From Calditrichota bacterium (lineage in GTDB: Bacteria > Zhuqueibacterota > Zhuqueibacteria > Zhuqueibacterales > Geothermadaptataceae), in NCBI GenBank assembly GCA_008501765.1, contig QQUE01000007.1, forward strand, positions 670,186-734,185: DNA of 64,000 nucleotides, written 5' to 3'. Below, in pieces: positions 52,331 through 61,644 of the stretch. Both the position numbers and the translations under genes were made by a program. The notes beneath the pieces were generated by a model that was given only the letters and a program-made list of their open reading frames with translations, was not told where the DNA came from and searched no databases. Within the stretch, counting starts at the first letter, position 1. Every line of letters starts with the position of its first letter.

Positions 52331-53758
52331 TTAATTATCCGGCGTATTTTCGAGAAAGTATCCTGTTTGCAAAAGACTCAACTCATCGAAAGGTTTGCCG
52401 ATGAGCTGCAATCCGATTGGCAATGCGGCGCTGTCCCTCCCGGCTGGGATTGACAAGCCCGGTAAACCGGCAAGATTGAGGGAAACTGTATAAATATCCT
52501 GCAAATACATCGTCAGTGGATCATTTATATTTTCACCCAATTTGAAAGCTGTGGTTGGTGTGGTTGGGCTGAGCATCAGGTCGCATTGTTTGAATGCATT
52601 TTCAAAATCCTGGCGAATGAGCGTACGCGCTTTGAGCGCCCGACGATAATAAGCGTCATAATATCCGGCGCTGAGCACGTAAGTTCCGAGCATTATTCGC
52701 CTTTTGACTTCTTTGCCGAATCCTTGAACGCGAGTTTGTGTGTACATTTCATCAAGTTCTTTGGCGTTTTCAGCCCGAAAGCCATAGCGCACCCCATCGT
52801 AACGCGATAAATTGGAAGATGCTTCAGCCGTGCAAATTATATAGTAGGCCGCGATACAATAATCGAGCATTTTAAGCTCGACATCGACGACTTTTACACC
52901 GCCAGCAATCAATTTGGCTTTTGTAGAATTTATGGCGTCTGCTATTTCCGGCTGCAAAGCTTCAGTCATATATTGCCGTGGAATGCCGACAGTTTTGCCT
53001 TCGATGGATTCTGAGAATCGACTTGAAAATTCAGGTACAGGCTCAGGTGCACTGGTGCTGTCATGCACGTCATTCCCTGAAATAGCCTGCAAAATCACTG
53101 CAAGATCATCAATCGAATTGGCTAACGGCCCAATTTGATCGAGCGACGAAGCAAAGGCGACAAGGCCGTAACGGGAAATTCTGCCATAAGTTGGTTTCAT
53201 CCCATAAATGCCACAAAATGCGGCCGGTTGCCGGATCGATCCGCCCGTATCTGAGCCCAAAGCCGCCGTACACATATTGGCTGCGACGGCCACTGCCGAA
53301 CCCGAGGAAGACCCCCCCGGCACATGGGATGTATTGTGAGGATTTTTCGCAGGTTTCACAGATGAATTTTCGCCGGAACTGCCCATAGCAAATTCATCCA
53401 TGTTGGTTTTGCCAATAATTATTGCATCCGCTGCGGTGAGTTTTTTCGCTACGGTGGAATCGTAAGGTGAGACAAAATTCTCGAGAATTTTAGATGCGCA
53501 CGATAATTGGCCGCCTTTGAACGCCATGTTATCTTTAACCGCGATAACAGCTCCAGCCAATGAGCCGGCATTGCCCGAACGAATTTTATTGTTAATTTCC
53601 TCTGCTTTTGCCAAAGCAGCGTTTTTATAAACAGCGAGAAATGCATTTAGATCATCGCGCTGCTCAATTCGCCCAATAAATTCCCCAACAATACTTTTGA
53701 GATGCAGCTCGCCATTTTTTATTTTTTTTTGTACAGATCTAATCGAAAAATTTTCCAA
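52331..53758 (-). CDS. gatA: Asp-tRNA(Asn)/Glu-tRNA(Gln) amidotransferase subunit A
   Basis: 475-aa amidase-signature protein that releases ammonia from glutamine for GatB. The catalytic Ser-cisSer-Lys set is present: K75 in 'VIAVKDNMAF', the GGSSSGSA loop near 148-155, and nucleophile S174 in 'GSDTGGSIRQPA'. It starts at TTG 53758; a stop codon lies just upstream in frame, and the N-terminus fits GatA alignments. The gene follows tatA by 18 bp. Confidence 0.94.
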   Translation of the reverse strand: MENFSIRSVQKKIKNGELHLKSIVGEFIGRIEQRDDLNAFLAVYKNAALAKAEEINNKIRSGNAGSLAGAVIAVKDNMAFKGGQLSCASKILENFVSPYDSTVAKKLTAADAIIIGKTNMDEFAMGSSGENSSVKPAKNPHNTSHVPGGSSSGSAVAVAANMCTAALGSDTGGSIRQPAAFCGIYGMKPTYGRISRYGLVAFASSLDQIGPLANSIDDLAVILQAISGNDVHDSTSAPEPVPEFSSRFSESIEGKTVGIPRQYMTEALQPEIADAINSTKAKLIAGGVKVVDVELKMLDYCIAAYYIICTAEASSNLSRYDGVRYGFRAENAKELDEMYTQTRVQGFGKEVKRRIMLGTYVLSAGYYDAYYRRALKARTLIRQDFENAFKQCDLMLSPTTPTTAFKLGENINDPLTMYLQDIYTVSLNLAGLPGLSIPAGRDSAALPIGLQLIGKPFDELSLLQTGYFLENTPDN

Positions 53759-53776
53759 ACCTAATCAATCCCGCGT

Positions 53777-53977
53777 TTAATCAGATGATTTATTCGATTT
53801 ATCTGCAGAGCCTTCTTTCTCAATTTTTGGGCTTTCTTCTTCAATTTCTTTCGTCGCTTTTTTAAATTCACGAATCCCTTTGCCCAAACCTTGCGCCAGT
53901 TCCGGCAACTTTTTCGCGCCAAAAAGCAACACAAGAATCAGGAATATCCATATCATTTCCTGTACACCGATACCCAT
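53777..53977 (-). CDS. tatA: Twin-arginine translocase subunit TatA
   Basis: 66-aa TatA/E-type protein: an N-terminal membrane helix (about 6-22), the hinge '[23 protein letters not shown]' that forms the amphipathic helix, then a charged tail. It oligomerises to move folded proteins across the inner membrane. AGGAG lies 7 nt before the ATG. A second Tat gene is immediately upstream; tatC is absent from the window. Confidence 0.92.
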   Translation of the reverse strand: MGIGVQEMIWIFLILVLLFGAKKLPELAQGLGKGIREFKKATKEIEEESPKIEKEGSADKSNKSSD

Positions 53978-54061
53978 TGCTATCTCCTTAATAATTGTAA
54001 TTCATGCCGAGAAATCTCAGCATTTTTACCCGCCTTGTTTCAGATAAACCGGGGTTCAAGC

Positions 54062-54271
54062 TCAATCTGAAGGATAATCTTTTTGTTTATTTGATGGTTC
54101 ATCCAGTTCAGCAACATCGAGTTCACGCTTTACATCATCGGTTGCCCGGCGCAACTCATTTAAAGCTTTTCCAATACCTCTGGCGAGTTCAGGCATTTTA
54201 TTCGGCCCAAAAACCAGCAATACCAGAAGCATAATAAATAATAATTCGCTCATTCCAATTGATGGAAACAT
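54062..54271 (-). CDS. Second TatA/TatB-family protein
   Basis: About 69-aa protein with membrane helix (MSELLFIMLLVLLVFG) followed by 'PNKMPELARGIGKALNELRRA', the TatA/B amphipathic helix, and an acidic tail. The 'FGPNKMPEL' form leans towards TatB/MttA types, but it is too short for a classical TatB. The track start (TTG) is two codons upstream of the ATG I use. It is paired with tatA 84 bp downstream, probably one transcript. Confidence 0.88.
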   Translation of the reverse strand: MFPSIGMSELLFIMLLVLLVFGPNKMPELARGIGKALNELRRATDDVKRELDVAELDEPSNKQKDYPSD

Positions 54272-54289
54272 AATCAAACTCGCCTATAT

Positions 54290-54556
54290 TTAGTACCAAC
54301 GTAAAATATAATATGCGATGACAACTCCAAGAAATCCGATTACATTAATATGGAGCGTCAGGCCCAACGTTAAAGTACAAATACCTATGTCCAAAATTGT
54401 TGGCCCAACGGATGGGTCAACTGATAATAAAAAGAAATCTTTCACAACACCTGCCGGCAGAGCAAAAGCAATGATCTTCCCGACCAATGTTCCAATCACC
54501 GCACCTGCAATAAATGTAAAAACGAGTTTCCCCACGGTTCTTTTTGATCTTAGCAT
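54290..54556 (-). CDS. DUF4321-like small membrane protein
   Basis: 88-aa protein with two hydrophobic helices (about 10-33 and 55-85). It resembles DUF4321 proteins ('FIAGAVIGTLVGKIIAFALP' and the 'DIGICTLTLGLTLHINVIGFLGV' region). The function is unknown. It is encoded 12 nt before the second Tat gene and downstream of purQ, on the same strand. Confidence 0.75.
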   Translation of the reverse strand: MLRSKRTVGKLVFTFIAGAVIGTLVGKIIAFALPAGVVKDFFLLSVDPSVGPTILDIGICTLTLGLTLHINVIGFLGVVIAYYILRWY

Positions 54557-54624
54557 TTCGTTTTATTTCGTGTTAAATTTCGAATTAAGATATAGTTTAT
54601 TCCTGGGAAACAAAATTATTCAAA

Positions 54625-55323
54625 TCAGACAAATTCCGCTATTTTATTGACGATTGAATCAAATATAAATTTTCCATCAGCCGAGCCAAGTTGGAATTCT
54701 GCCGCCCGCTCGGGATGGGGCATCATGCCGAGGACATTGCCGCGGTCATTGCAGATGCCGGCAATATTATTTACAGACCCGTTGATGTTGGCCCTATCGG
54801 TAATCTCACCTTCCACCGTCGCATAGCGAAAAACGACTTGCCGGTTTTCTTCCAACTTCCGGATCGTATCGGGCTCAGCGTAATAATTGCCCTCGCCGTG
54901 TGCCACGGGCATCTGCAATATCTGCCCTTGTGTACATGCGCTGGAAAACCTGGTTGCGGTATTTTCCACACGCACGGTCACTTGTCGGCATATAAAATCC
55001 AAATTTCTATTTTTCCTTAAAACACCAGGAAGTAGTCCTGCTTCACAGAGAACCTGAAATCCGTTGCAGACACCAAATACGAGGCCACCACCATCTGCAA
55101 ATTTTATTACTTCATCCATAATTGGTGAAAATCTGGCAATGGAACCCGTGCGTAAATAATCACCGAAAGAAAATCCGCCCGGCAGAAAAACAGCGTCAAT
55201 TTCTCCGATCGCCGTATCTTTGTGCCAAAGAAATTGCGTGTCAATTCCCATCACATGTTTTAAAACGTAGTACATGTCATGATCGCAGTTCGACCCGGGA
55301 AAGACGATAACGGCAGCTTTCAT
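54625..55323 (-). CDS. purQ: Phosphoribosylformylglycinamidine synthase, glutaminase subunit
   Basis: 232-aa class I glutamine amidotransferase of purine synthesis step 4. The triad is C86 in 'GVCNGFQ', with H203 and E205 in 'MPHPERAAEF'. 'FPGSNCDHD' at the N-terminus is diagnostic. It overlaps purS by 4 bp. The large synthetase subunit PurL is not in the window. Confidence 0.95.
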   Translation of the reverse strand: MKAAVIVFPGSNCDHDMYYVLKHVMGIDTQFLWHKDTAIGEIDAVFLPGGFSFGDYLRTGSIARFSPIMDEVIKFADGGGLVFGVCNGFQVLCEAGLLPGVLRKNRNLDFICRQVTVRVENTATRFSSACTQGQILQMPVAHGEGNYYAEPDTIRKLEENRQVVFRYATVEGEITDRANINGSVNNIAGICNDRGNVLGMMPHPERAAEFQLGSADGKFIFDSIVNKIAEFV

Positions 55324-55589
55324 GCACCGGCCTCATTCAATTGGGAAAGTTTGAACTCATAGGTTTCAATGATCGGATTCGCAAGCAGTTTTTCACACGC
55401 CTGCTCAACATTTCCCGCAGCCTGTGTTTCATTTGGACTTTCAACCTGCAATTCAATCATTTTGCCAATACGAACATCCGACATCCCGGTAAATTTGAGG
55501 CTGGCAAGCGCGTGTTCAACAGCTTTGCCTTGCGGGTCGAGAATTCCATCTTTAAGTTGAATAAAAACCTGGGCGTTATATAAAGGCAT
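55320..55589 (-). CDS. purS: Phosphoribosylformylglycinamidine synthase subunit PurS
   Basis: 89-aa small subunit that docks PurQ onto PurL. 'DGILDPQGKAVEHALASLKF' and 'VRIGKMIELQVE' are the PurS signature. It is coupled to purQ by a 4-bp overlap and begins 2 nt after pssA ends. Confidence 0.95.
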   Translation of the reverse strand: MPLYNAQVFIQLKDGILDPQGKAVEHALASLKFTGMSDVRIGKMIELQVESPNETQAAGNVEQACEKLLANPIIETYEFKLSQLNEAGA

Positions 55590-55591
55590 TA

Positions 55592-56374
55592 TTAGTTCTC
55601 ACGATCTAAGTTGTCGGAAATTTCTTCTATATCATCGTCTGCTGATTTCTTTCTTTTCCGGCCATTTCTTATCAGTCCTTCCTTGCTCATCCTTATTAGG
55701 CTACGGACGAGTGAATAGGTGATATAAATAATCGCAATCGGAAAAAGAGCTAATTGAGGGAAAAATGCAATAAGTAAAACAGCGGTGATGAGCAGATAAA
55801 GTAAATTTTTATTTTTCCCGCCGGATTTAAATGAAAATTTTGGCATGGCATCAAAACGAACTGTTGTTACCATAAGGACTGAAATAAAAATAACCATTGG
55901 CATTAAAAGAGAAGTCAGGAAGAGTTCATCCCAAATATGAAAATTGAAAATGATGAATGAGCAAAAAAGCCCTGCCGATGCTGGAATGGGCAGACCGCTA
56001 AAATCGAGTTTTTCATGACCGGAAATATTGGCATTGAACCGGGCCAATCGAAGTGCACCAAAAAGGAGCGGAAAAAAGCTGAGTAAAATGCCCAGCGGGC
56101 CAATTTTGAAAAAATGAACCTGATATAATAAAAATCCCGGCGCCATTCCAAAACTTATGACATCAGCGAGGGAATCAAGTTCTTCGCCAAAACTGGAATA
56201 GGCTTTGGTTGCTCGCGCCACTTTGCCATCGAAGACATCAAAGACACCGGCGAGCACGATAAACCAGGCTGCGTTGACAAAATTGCCCTGCGCTGCAAGT
56301 ACCACAGAATAGAATCCCAAAAATAAATTTAAAACCGTTAAAATACCCGGTGCTAACGTCTTTTTAAACATCAT
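55592..56374 (-). CDS. pssA: CDP-diacylglycerol--serine O-phosphatidyltransferase
   Basis: 260-aa membrane enzyme making phosphatidylserine. The CDP-alcohol phosphatidyltransferase motif D-x2-DG-x2-AR-x8-G-x3-D-x3-D is visible in 'FDVFDGKVARATKAYSSFG' and the following 'ELDSLAD'. About seven transmembrane segments, then a basic cytoplasmic tail (NGRKRKKSADDD). The ATG is 1 nt after the psd stop, with GGAG 9 nt upstream inside psd. It acts directly before Psd in phosphatidylethanolamine synthesis. Confidence 0.93.
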   Translation of the reverse strand: MMFKKTLAPGILTVLNLFLGFYSVVLAAQGNFVNAAWFIVLAGVFDVFDGKVARATKAYSSFGEELDSLADVISFGMAPGFLLYQVHFFKIGPLGILLSFFPLLFGALRLARFNANISGHEKLDFSGLPIPASAGLFCSFIIFNFHIWDELFLTSLLMPMVIFISVLMVTTVRFDAMPKFSFKSGGKNKNLLYLLITAVLLIAFFPQLALFPIAIIYITYSLVRSLIRMSKEGLIRNGRKRKKSADDDIEEISDNLDREN

Positions 56375-56375
56375 A

Positions 56376-57014
56376 TTAGAATTCTCCGATTATACTTTCG
56401 CCGGCACGAACCCGCTGGTTCAACTGCACTTTAACCGCGACGTCCAAAGGAAAATAAAGATCAACTCGAGAGCCAAACTTAATCATTCCTATGCGTTCTC
56501 CACGGCGTACCTCATGCCCCTCGCGAATATCGCAGCAAACGCGGCGCGCAACAAAACCGGCTATTTGTTTAAATAACAATTTTTGCCTCTCCCCCTCGAG
56601 TCCAATAATTGTTTGCTCATTTTCCGTTGCCGCATCCGCCAGATTCGCCCGCATAAAACGGCCCTTTTGGTAGCGAAAATAAGTAACACGTCCGGAAATT
56701 GGTGCCCGGTTTACATGAACATCAGCAGGTGACATGAATATGCCTACTTTTTTTACCTTGTCATGAAAAAACTCATTTTCATCGGTATCAAAAATCTCGA
56801 TCACCTTGCCGTCAGCTGGGGAGATAATTTTGTTCTCAGGTTCGTTTGAGTTTCTTTCAGGATCACGGAAAAAATAGAGTGTGAAGAGTGTCAAAAACCA
56901 ACATATGCCGGCGATGATTTGCACAACCCAGCCGCCACCCATCCAAACACCAACGGAAAAAATAAGCGCTGCAATTCCAAAAGCTGAAAGCGCAGCGACG
57001 CCTTCTCTATGCAC
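56376..57014 (-). CDS. psd: Phosphatidylserine decarboxylase proenzyme (short form)
   Basis: 212-aa archaeal-type/short Psd that turns phosphatidylserine into phosphatidylethanolamine. It should self-cleave at the Gly-Ser of 'IKFGSRVDLYF' (G181-S182) to make the pyruvoyl cofactor. 'SPADGKV' and 'PADVHVNRAPISG' are family blocks. Two N-terminal membrane helices (about 10-48). GTG start with AAGGA 5 nt upstream. It is transcribed with pssA. Confidence 0.93.
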   Translation of the reverse strand: MHREGVAALSAFGIAALIFSVGVWMGGGWVVQIIAGICWFLTLFTLYFFRDPERNSNEPENKIISPADGKVIEIFDTDENEFFHDKVKKVGIFMSPADVHVNRAPISGRVTYFRYQKGRFMRANLADAATENEQTIIGLEGERQKLLFKQIAGFVARRVCCDIREGHEVRRGERIGMIKFGSRVDLYFPLDVAVKVQLNQRVRAGESIIGEF

Positions 57015-57027
57015 GAGTATCCTTTAT

Positions 57028-57756
57028 TTATTCTGACTCGAAAACGTCTTCCATAAATACCCGACGACGCATGTTTTCGTAAGTTTCTTCGACCTGTCCC
57101 AAATCCTGGCGGAAGCGGTCTTTATCCATTTTTTCATCAGTCGTCGCATCCCAGAAGCGACAGGTATCAGGGCTAATTTCATCACCAAGAATAACTTTGC
57201 CGTCTTTATTTTTGCCGAATTCCAGTTTAAAATCAACAAGTTTAATATTTCGACGCTGCCAAAATGATTTCATCACGGCATTGATTTTTAAGGCCATTCG
57301 CGAGAGTGTTTCGAGGTCTTCCTCGCTACAAAGTTCGTGCTCAAGAATATCTTCCCGGGTGATTTGCGGATCGTTTTTAGCATCATCTTTAAGAAAATAT
57401 TCCAATAGCGGTGCGGGCAGCACGTCGCCTTCTTTGTGATCCGAGCGTTTGAGCAATGAGCCGGCCGCAATATTGCGCACGACTACTTCAACCGGGATCA
57501 TCTGCAAGTTAGTGACAGTCATCTCTGTATCTGAAATTACATCAAGAAAATGCGTTGGTATAAAATAGCTGGCCAAATAGCGGTACAAATGTGCTGAAAT
57601 TTGGTTATTAACATAGCCTTTATTGGCGATAGTCCCTTTTTTCTTGCCGTTGAAGGCAGTCGCATCATCCTTGAATTGTTGTAATAATACGGTCGGGTCA
57701 TCTGTTTCATACAGAATTTTTGCTTTCCCTTCGTACAATTTACTTTTTCGTTCCAT
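57028..57756 (-). CDS. purC: SAICAR synthetase
   Basis: About 242-aa enzyme joining aspartate to CAIR in purine synthesis. 'KLYEGKAKILYETDD' at the N-terminus, 'VEVVVRNIAAGSLLKR' in the middle and 'LGDEISPDTCRFWD' are the classical PurC motifs. I start at ATG 57756, four codons inside the track GTG, because GAGG lies 6 nt before it. It lies 13 nt upstream of psd and 86 bp downstream of purB's stop, in one direction. Confidence 0.96.
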   Translation of the reverse strand: MERKSKLYEGKAKILYETDDPTVLLQQFKDDATAFNGKKKGTIANKGYVNNQISAHLYRYLASYFIPTHFLDVISDTEMTVTNLQMIPVEVVVRNIAAGSLLKRSDHKEGDVLPAPLLEYFLKDDAKNDPQITREDILEHELCSEEDLETLSRMALKINAVMKSFWQRRNIKLVDFKLEFGKNKDGKVILGDEISPDTCRFWDATTDEKMDKDRFRQDLGQVEETYENMRRRVFMEDVFESE

Positions 57757-57853
57757 GGTATTCCTCACATTATTTCTGCTTTATTTTCACATGCTGTATT
57801 TGGTAACACTATTCCAGTGAAAAATCAAGCGTATTTTAATATTACTTATTTTT

Positions 57854-59149
57854 TTATTCTAAACCAACACGTTTAAATATAGTGGTCGCGTGACGTAAAT
57901 TTTTATCGAGATCAAAAAAACGGGCAATGGTCTTTTCACCAAGTGCAGCCACAATTTCCTTGTCGTTTTTGACACTGTCCTGAAAATCTTGGCCCTCTTC
58001 CCAGGCCATCATGGCGTTTCGTTGCACCATGGTGTAGGCATTTTCCCGGGTAATGCCATTCTTCGCTAAAGCCAGCAATAGTTGCTGGGAGAAAACAAGG
58101 CCATTGGTCTTTTCGATATTTTTCATCATATTTTCAGGGTAAACCAGCAATTTATCGACGACATTGATAAACTTGTGCAGCATATAGTCCAAAGCGATTG
58201 TGCTATCCGGAATTATGACGCGTTCGACACTGCTGTGGGTGATATCCCGCTCGTGCCAGAGAGCCACATTTTCCATTCCTGCCAGTGCATTACCACGTAA
58301 AATACGCGCCATCCCGGCAACACGTTCGCAAGTGATCGGGTTGCGTTTGTGGGGCATGGCGGAAGAACCTTTTTGGCCCTTGCTAAAAAATTCTTCGACT
58401 TCAAGTATTTCAGTTCTTTGCAAATTTCGCAGCTCGGTTGCGAATTTATCCAGCGAAGAGCCGATCAAAGCCAGTGTGTTTAAAAATTCCGCATAGCGAT
58501 CTCTTTGGATTATTTGCGTGGAAGCTGGTGCCGGTTGGAGATCCAACTTTTCACAAACATACTCTTCAACGAATGGATCAAGGTGGGCAAATGTGCCGAC
58601 AGCACCAGAAATCTGCCCGACCGAAATCGTGTCGATCGCCTTGGCCAGTCGTTTTTCTGACCGGGTGATTTCATCGTACCAAACAGCCAGTTTAATCCCA
58701 AAGGAGGTGACTTCCGCGTGAATTCCGTGGGAACGGCCAATACATGGCGTCATTTTGTGTTCAATCGCCCGGCGGCCAACGGCTGACTTTAATTTGGCGA
58801 GCTTTTCCTGCAAAATCAGGCCGGCCTTGCGCATCAAATAAGCTGTTGAAGTGTCAAGCAAATCAGAGGATGTCATTCCCAGATGAATAAACCGGCTGGC
58901 TGGACCGACGTATTCAGCGATATTTGTTAAAAAAGCAATAACATCATGGTGGGTTGTTTCTTCAATTTCCAGAACCCGTTTGATATCAAATGCAGCTTTT
59001 TGCTGTATTTCACGCAAGGCGTCCGCAGGAATAATTCCCAATTTTTCCTGGGCTTCACAGGCGAGTATTTCAACCTTCAGCCAAGCATCAAATTTTGCCT
59101 GATCTGTCCAAACAGCGCCCATTTCGGGGAGAGTGTATCTCGCAATCAT
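57854..59149 (-). CDS. purB: Adenylosuccinate lyase
   Basis: 431-aa fumarase-superfamily lyase acting in purine synthesis twice (SAICAR to AICAR; adenylosuccinate to AMP). The signature 'SSAMPHKRNPI' (flexible catalytic loop) and 'TTHHDVIAFL' with 'GMTSSDLLDT' are present. Length is normal for the short bacterial form. It is the first gene of a purB-purC-psd-pssA-purS-purQ run. Confidence 0.96.
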   Translation of the reverse strand: MIARYTLPEMGAVWTDQAKFDAWLKVEILACEAQEKLGIIPADALREIQQKAAFDIKRVLEIEETTHHDVIAFLTNIAEYVGPASRFIHLGMTSSDLLDTSTAYLMRKAGLILQEKLAKLKSAVGRRAIEHKMTPCIGRSHGIHAEVTSFGIKLAVWYDEITRSEKRLAKAIDTISVGQISGAVGTFAHLDPFVEEYVCEKLDLQPAPASTQIIQRDRYAEFLNTLALIGSSLDKFATELRNLQRTEILEVEEFFSKGQKGSSAMPHKRNPITCERVAGMARILRGNALAGMENVALWHERDITHSSVERVIIPDSTIALDYMLHKFINVVDKLLVYPENMMKNIEKTNGLVFSQQLLLALAKNGITRENAYTMVQRNAMMAWEEGQDFQDSVKNDKEIVAALGEKTIARFFDLDKNLRHATTIFKRVGLE

Positions 59150-59195
59150 AATAATTTCATCTGATTTAGTGGTTAAAATTAATAAAAAACAGAAC

Positions 59196-60347
59196 CTAAT
59201 TTAGCTTTTCCAGGCGAACGGGAAATATCAACAGCCGGCCTTCACGGTAAATTTTAAAATTAAGAACATCTCCGCCCCGCAGATCGGAAGCATTGATCAG
59301 GTTCAAAATATCCTGCCGTCGTGAAATATTTTTACCATTGACTTCATATATTACATCGTAGAGTTGGATTCCGGCCTCATCTGCCGGACTATTTTCCTGG
59401 ACGTCTGTTACAATCACTCCATTGATAGAATTTAAACCGAGATAGCGGGCGATTCGCGGTGATAATTCACCGAGAGACAGACCTGTCCAAAAACTTCGGT
59501 TTACCTTCCCGTAAGTACGCAACTCTTTGACAATTTCCAAAACCCGGCTGGCCGGAATCGCAAATCCGAGACCGATGGAACCGCTGCCCCCTTCACCGGA
59601 AAAAATAAATGTATTCATGCCGATGACTTCACCGAGGGAATTTACCAGCGGTCCGCCACTATTTCCCTGATTGATTGAAGCGTCGGTTTGAATCATATCT
59701 TTATAAACCCGGTCTTCCATTTTGCCAAAATCCTGATTCAACGATGAAATTACGCCCACGGTCACGGTAGGTTTTGCATTCAAATCGAACAATCCAAACG
59801 GATTGCCGAATGCGATAACCCATTCACCGATGATTAAATCATCGTCGGAGCTAAATTGAACAGGCTGGAGTTTTTTAAAATCTTTCAATCTTAAAAGCGC
59901 AATATCAGATATTTCATCCGCACCGACCAATTCGGCATCATGTTGGGAGCCATCCGTTAACGTCACCTTAATTTCTATGGCGTTGTGAACCACGTGCTCA
60001 TTTGTTAATACAAACCCGTTGCTATCGATGATAAATCCGGAACCAAGGCTTTTCACTTTTTTCCGCATCGGGGCAAAAGGCAGCAAAAATTGAAAAAACT
60101 GATCGTCCGTATAATATCGCTGGCGATACTCTCTTACTTGTGTCACATTGATACCAACCACAGAGTTGCTGACTTTTTCCACAGCCCGTGTGATGGCATT
60201 TTCACGGCTCTGAAAAATCGACTGTGTTGCACTTGAATTCGATTTTAAGGCTTCATTTCCCAACAAAGCTGAAGGTTTTGCGGTTTCGACAGAAAATAAA
60301 ACCAAGCTGCCAATTAAGATAAATTGAGTAAAATTCATCTTTTTCAT
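59196..60347 (-). CDS. HtrA/DegP-like periplasmic serine protease
   Basis: 383-aa trypsin-fold protease with triad H118 ('TNEHVVHNA'), D148 ('ISDIALLR') and S230 ('NQGNSGGPL'), followed by one PDZ domain (about 290-380, 'GVIVTDVQENSPADEAGIQ'). A signal or anchor helix covers about 5-22. The single PDZ fits DegS/HtrA-like rather than classical DegP, which has two. It works in envelope protein quality control or stress signalling. A second ATG three codons in is an alternative start. Confidence 0.93.
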   Translation of the reverse strand: MKKMNFTQFILIGSLVLFSVETAKPSALLGNEALKSNSSATQSIFQSRENAITRAVEKVSNSVVGINVTQVREYRQRYYTDDQFFQFLLPFAPMRKKVKSLGSGFIIDSNGFVLTNEHVVHNAIEIKVTLTDGSQHDAELVGADEISDIALLRLKDFKKLQPVQFSSDDDLIIGEWVIAFGNPFGLFDLNAKPTVTVGVISSLNQDFGKMEDRVYKDMIQTDASINQGNSGGPLVNSLGEVIGMNTFIFSGEGGSGSIGLGFAIPASRVLEIVKELRTYGKVNRSFWTGLSLGELSPRIARYLGLNSINGVIVTDVQENSPADEAGIQLYDVIYEVNGKNISRRQDILNLINASDLRGGDVLNFKIYREGRLLIFPVRLEKLN

Positions 60348-60379
60348 TTGCTTCTAATCCTGTTTTTATTTCTAAAAAA

Positions 60380-61024
60380 CTATTTCTTGGCTTGTTCCCA
60401 ATCGGCCAGAAATGCGGCAATGCCCTGGTCCGTCAGCGGGTGCTTGAAAAGTTGATGGAATACTTTTGCCGGAATAGTCGCTATATCCGCCCCGGCCAGG
60501 GCTGCTTCCAGCACGTGCACCGGATGACGCAAACTCGCTGCTAAAATTTCGGTTTCAAAGGCATAATTTTCATAGATTTGTATAATATCTACCAGCATAT
60601 CCACACCAATGCTTGAAATATCATCCAACCGTCCAAGAAATGGCGTAACATAGGAAGCGCCGGCCTTGGCACACAACAAGGCTTGTGTTGGATTAAAGAC
60701 CAGGGTGATATTCACCGGAATTTTATCTGAAGACAATTTTTTACACACCGTTAAACCTGCAGGAGTCATCGGAATTTTAACGACGATATTTTTGTGAATT
60801 TTAGCAAGCTGACGGCCTTCTTTTTCCATGGCATGCGCTTCCAGAGACACGGGTTCGGCATGCACCGGACCGTTGACAACTTCACAAATTTCGTGCATGA
60901 TATCTTCAAAACGGCCATCTTCTTTGGCGACCAAAGATGGGTTTGTCGTTACGCCATCGAGCAAACCCATGGCTGAAATATTTTTAATTTCTTCAATATT
61001 GGCAGTATCCGCGTAAATTTTCAT
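60380..61024 (-). CDS. Transaldolase / fructose-6-phosphate aldolase-like
   Basis: 214-aa short transaldolase (TalC/FSA type). The Schiff-base lysine is K83 in 'VVKIPMTPAG'. 'TTNPSLVAKE' and 'PFLGRLDDI' are conserved family blocks. The family includes true transaldolases and FSA; the sequence alone does not decide. GAGAGG lies 6 nt before the ATG. It sits 32 nt downstream of htrA's start region, on the same strand. Confidence 0.9.
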   Translation of the reverse strand: MKIYADTANIEEIKNISAMGLLDGVTTNPSLVAKEDGRFEDIMHEICEVVNGPVHAEPVSLEAHAMEKEGRQLAKIHKNIVVKIPMTPAGLTVCKKLSSDKIPVNITLVFNPTQALLCAKAGASYVTPFLGRLDDISSIGVDMLVDIIQIYENYAFETEILAASLRHPVHVLEAALAGADIATIPAKVFHQLFKHPLTDQGIAAFLADWEQAKK

Positions 61025-61050
61025 TTTATACCTCTCTTATTTTATTGCTG

Positions 61051-61602
61051 CTACCAGTTTTTTCGCTGGCGCAAACTCGTTATATGCGCTGTGTGGTGTT
61101 TTCCATGCCAGGCGTAGAGCCCGATATTTCTTTTCAGGTTTATTGCTTTTCCCGTCTCTGGATGGATAAATTCTCTTTCCAATTCTTCCGGGGTAATCGA
61201 TTTTAGCAAGATGACAAGCCTTTTGTGAAGTAACTCCAGGAATTGCAAAGAGGTTTCCACGTCCAACAAATCGTACTCTGCCAGCCGGGCCCATTTCTTT
61301 TCATCGTAGGCTTTAATTGTTGGTTTGTGCTCTGTCAACGCCCATTTAAATCGAATATAACTGTTTAAATGACTATCACCCAAATGATGGATCACTTGTT
61401 TGATAGTCCAGCCACCAGGTCTGTATGGCGTCCCTAATTGTAGCTCCGATAAGCCATCGACCGCTGTCCGAACTTTCTCCGGAAGCAGGGTGATTTCAGT
61501 CATCCACTGTTCAAGCATTTGTGCATCTATCCTGGGCTCAACCACAAATTCACCGATTGGATATTTAAGATTGTATAGTTCGTCTTTTGGCGCCATAATC
61601 AT
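61051..61602 (-). CDS. DinB/YfiT-family metal-dependent protein
   Basis: 183-aa four-helix DinB-like protein closest in character to YfiT/BstA bacillithiol-type enzymes. The metal-binding histidines are in 'VIHHLGDSH' (about 70) and 'AWHGKHHTAHI' (about 170). 'GGWTIKQVIHHLGDSH' is typical. YfiT-group members hydrolyse or transfer thiol conjugates; the substrate is unknown here. It lies 26 nt upstream of the transaldolase gene. Confidence 0.82.
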   Translation of the reverse strand: MIMAPKDELYNLKYPIGEFVVEPRIDAQMLEQWMTEITLLPEKVRTAVDGLSELQLGTPYRPGGWTIKQVIHHLGDSHLNSYIRFKWALTEHKPTIKAYDEKKWARLAEYDLLDVETSLQFLELLHKRLVILLKSITPEELEREFIHPETGKAINLKRNIGLYAWHGKHHTAHITSLRQRKNW

Positions 61603-61644
61603 CTTTGCAAATTCAATTCATTAAATGTTTGTTTTTAAATTATA

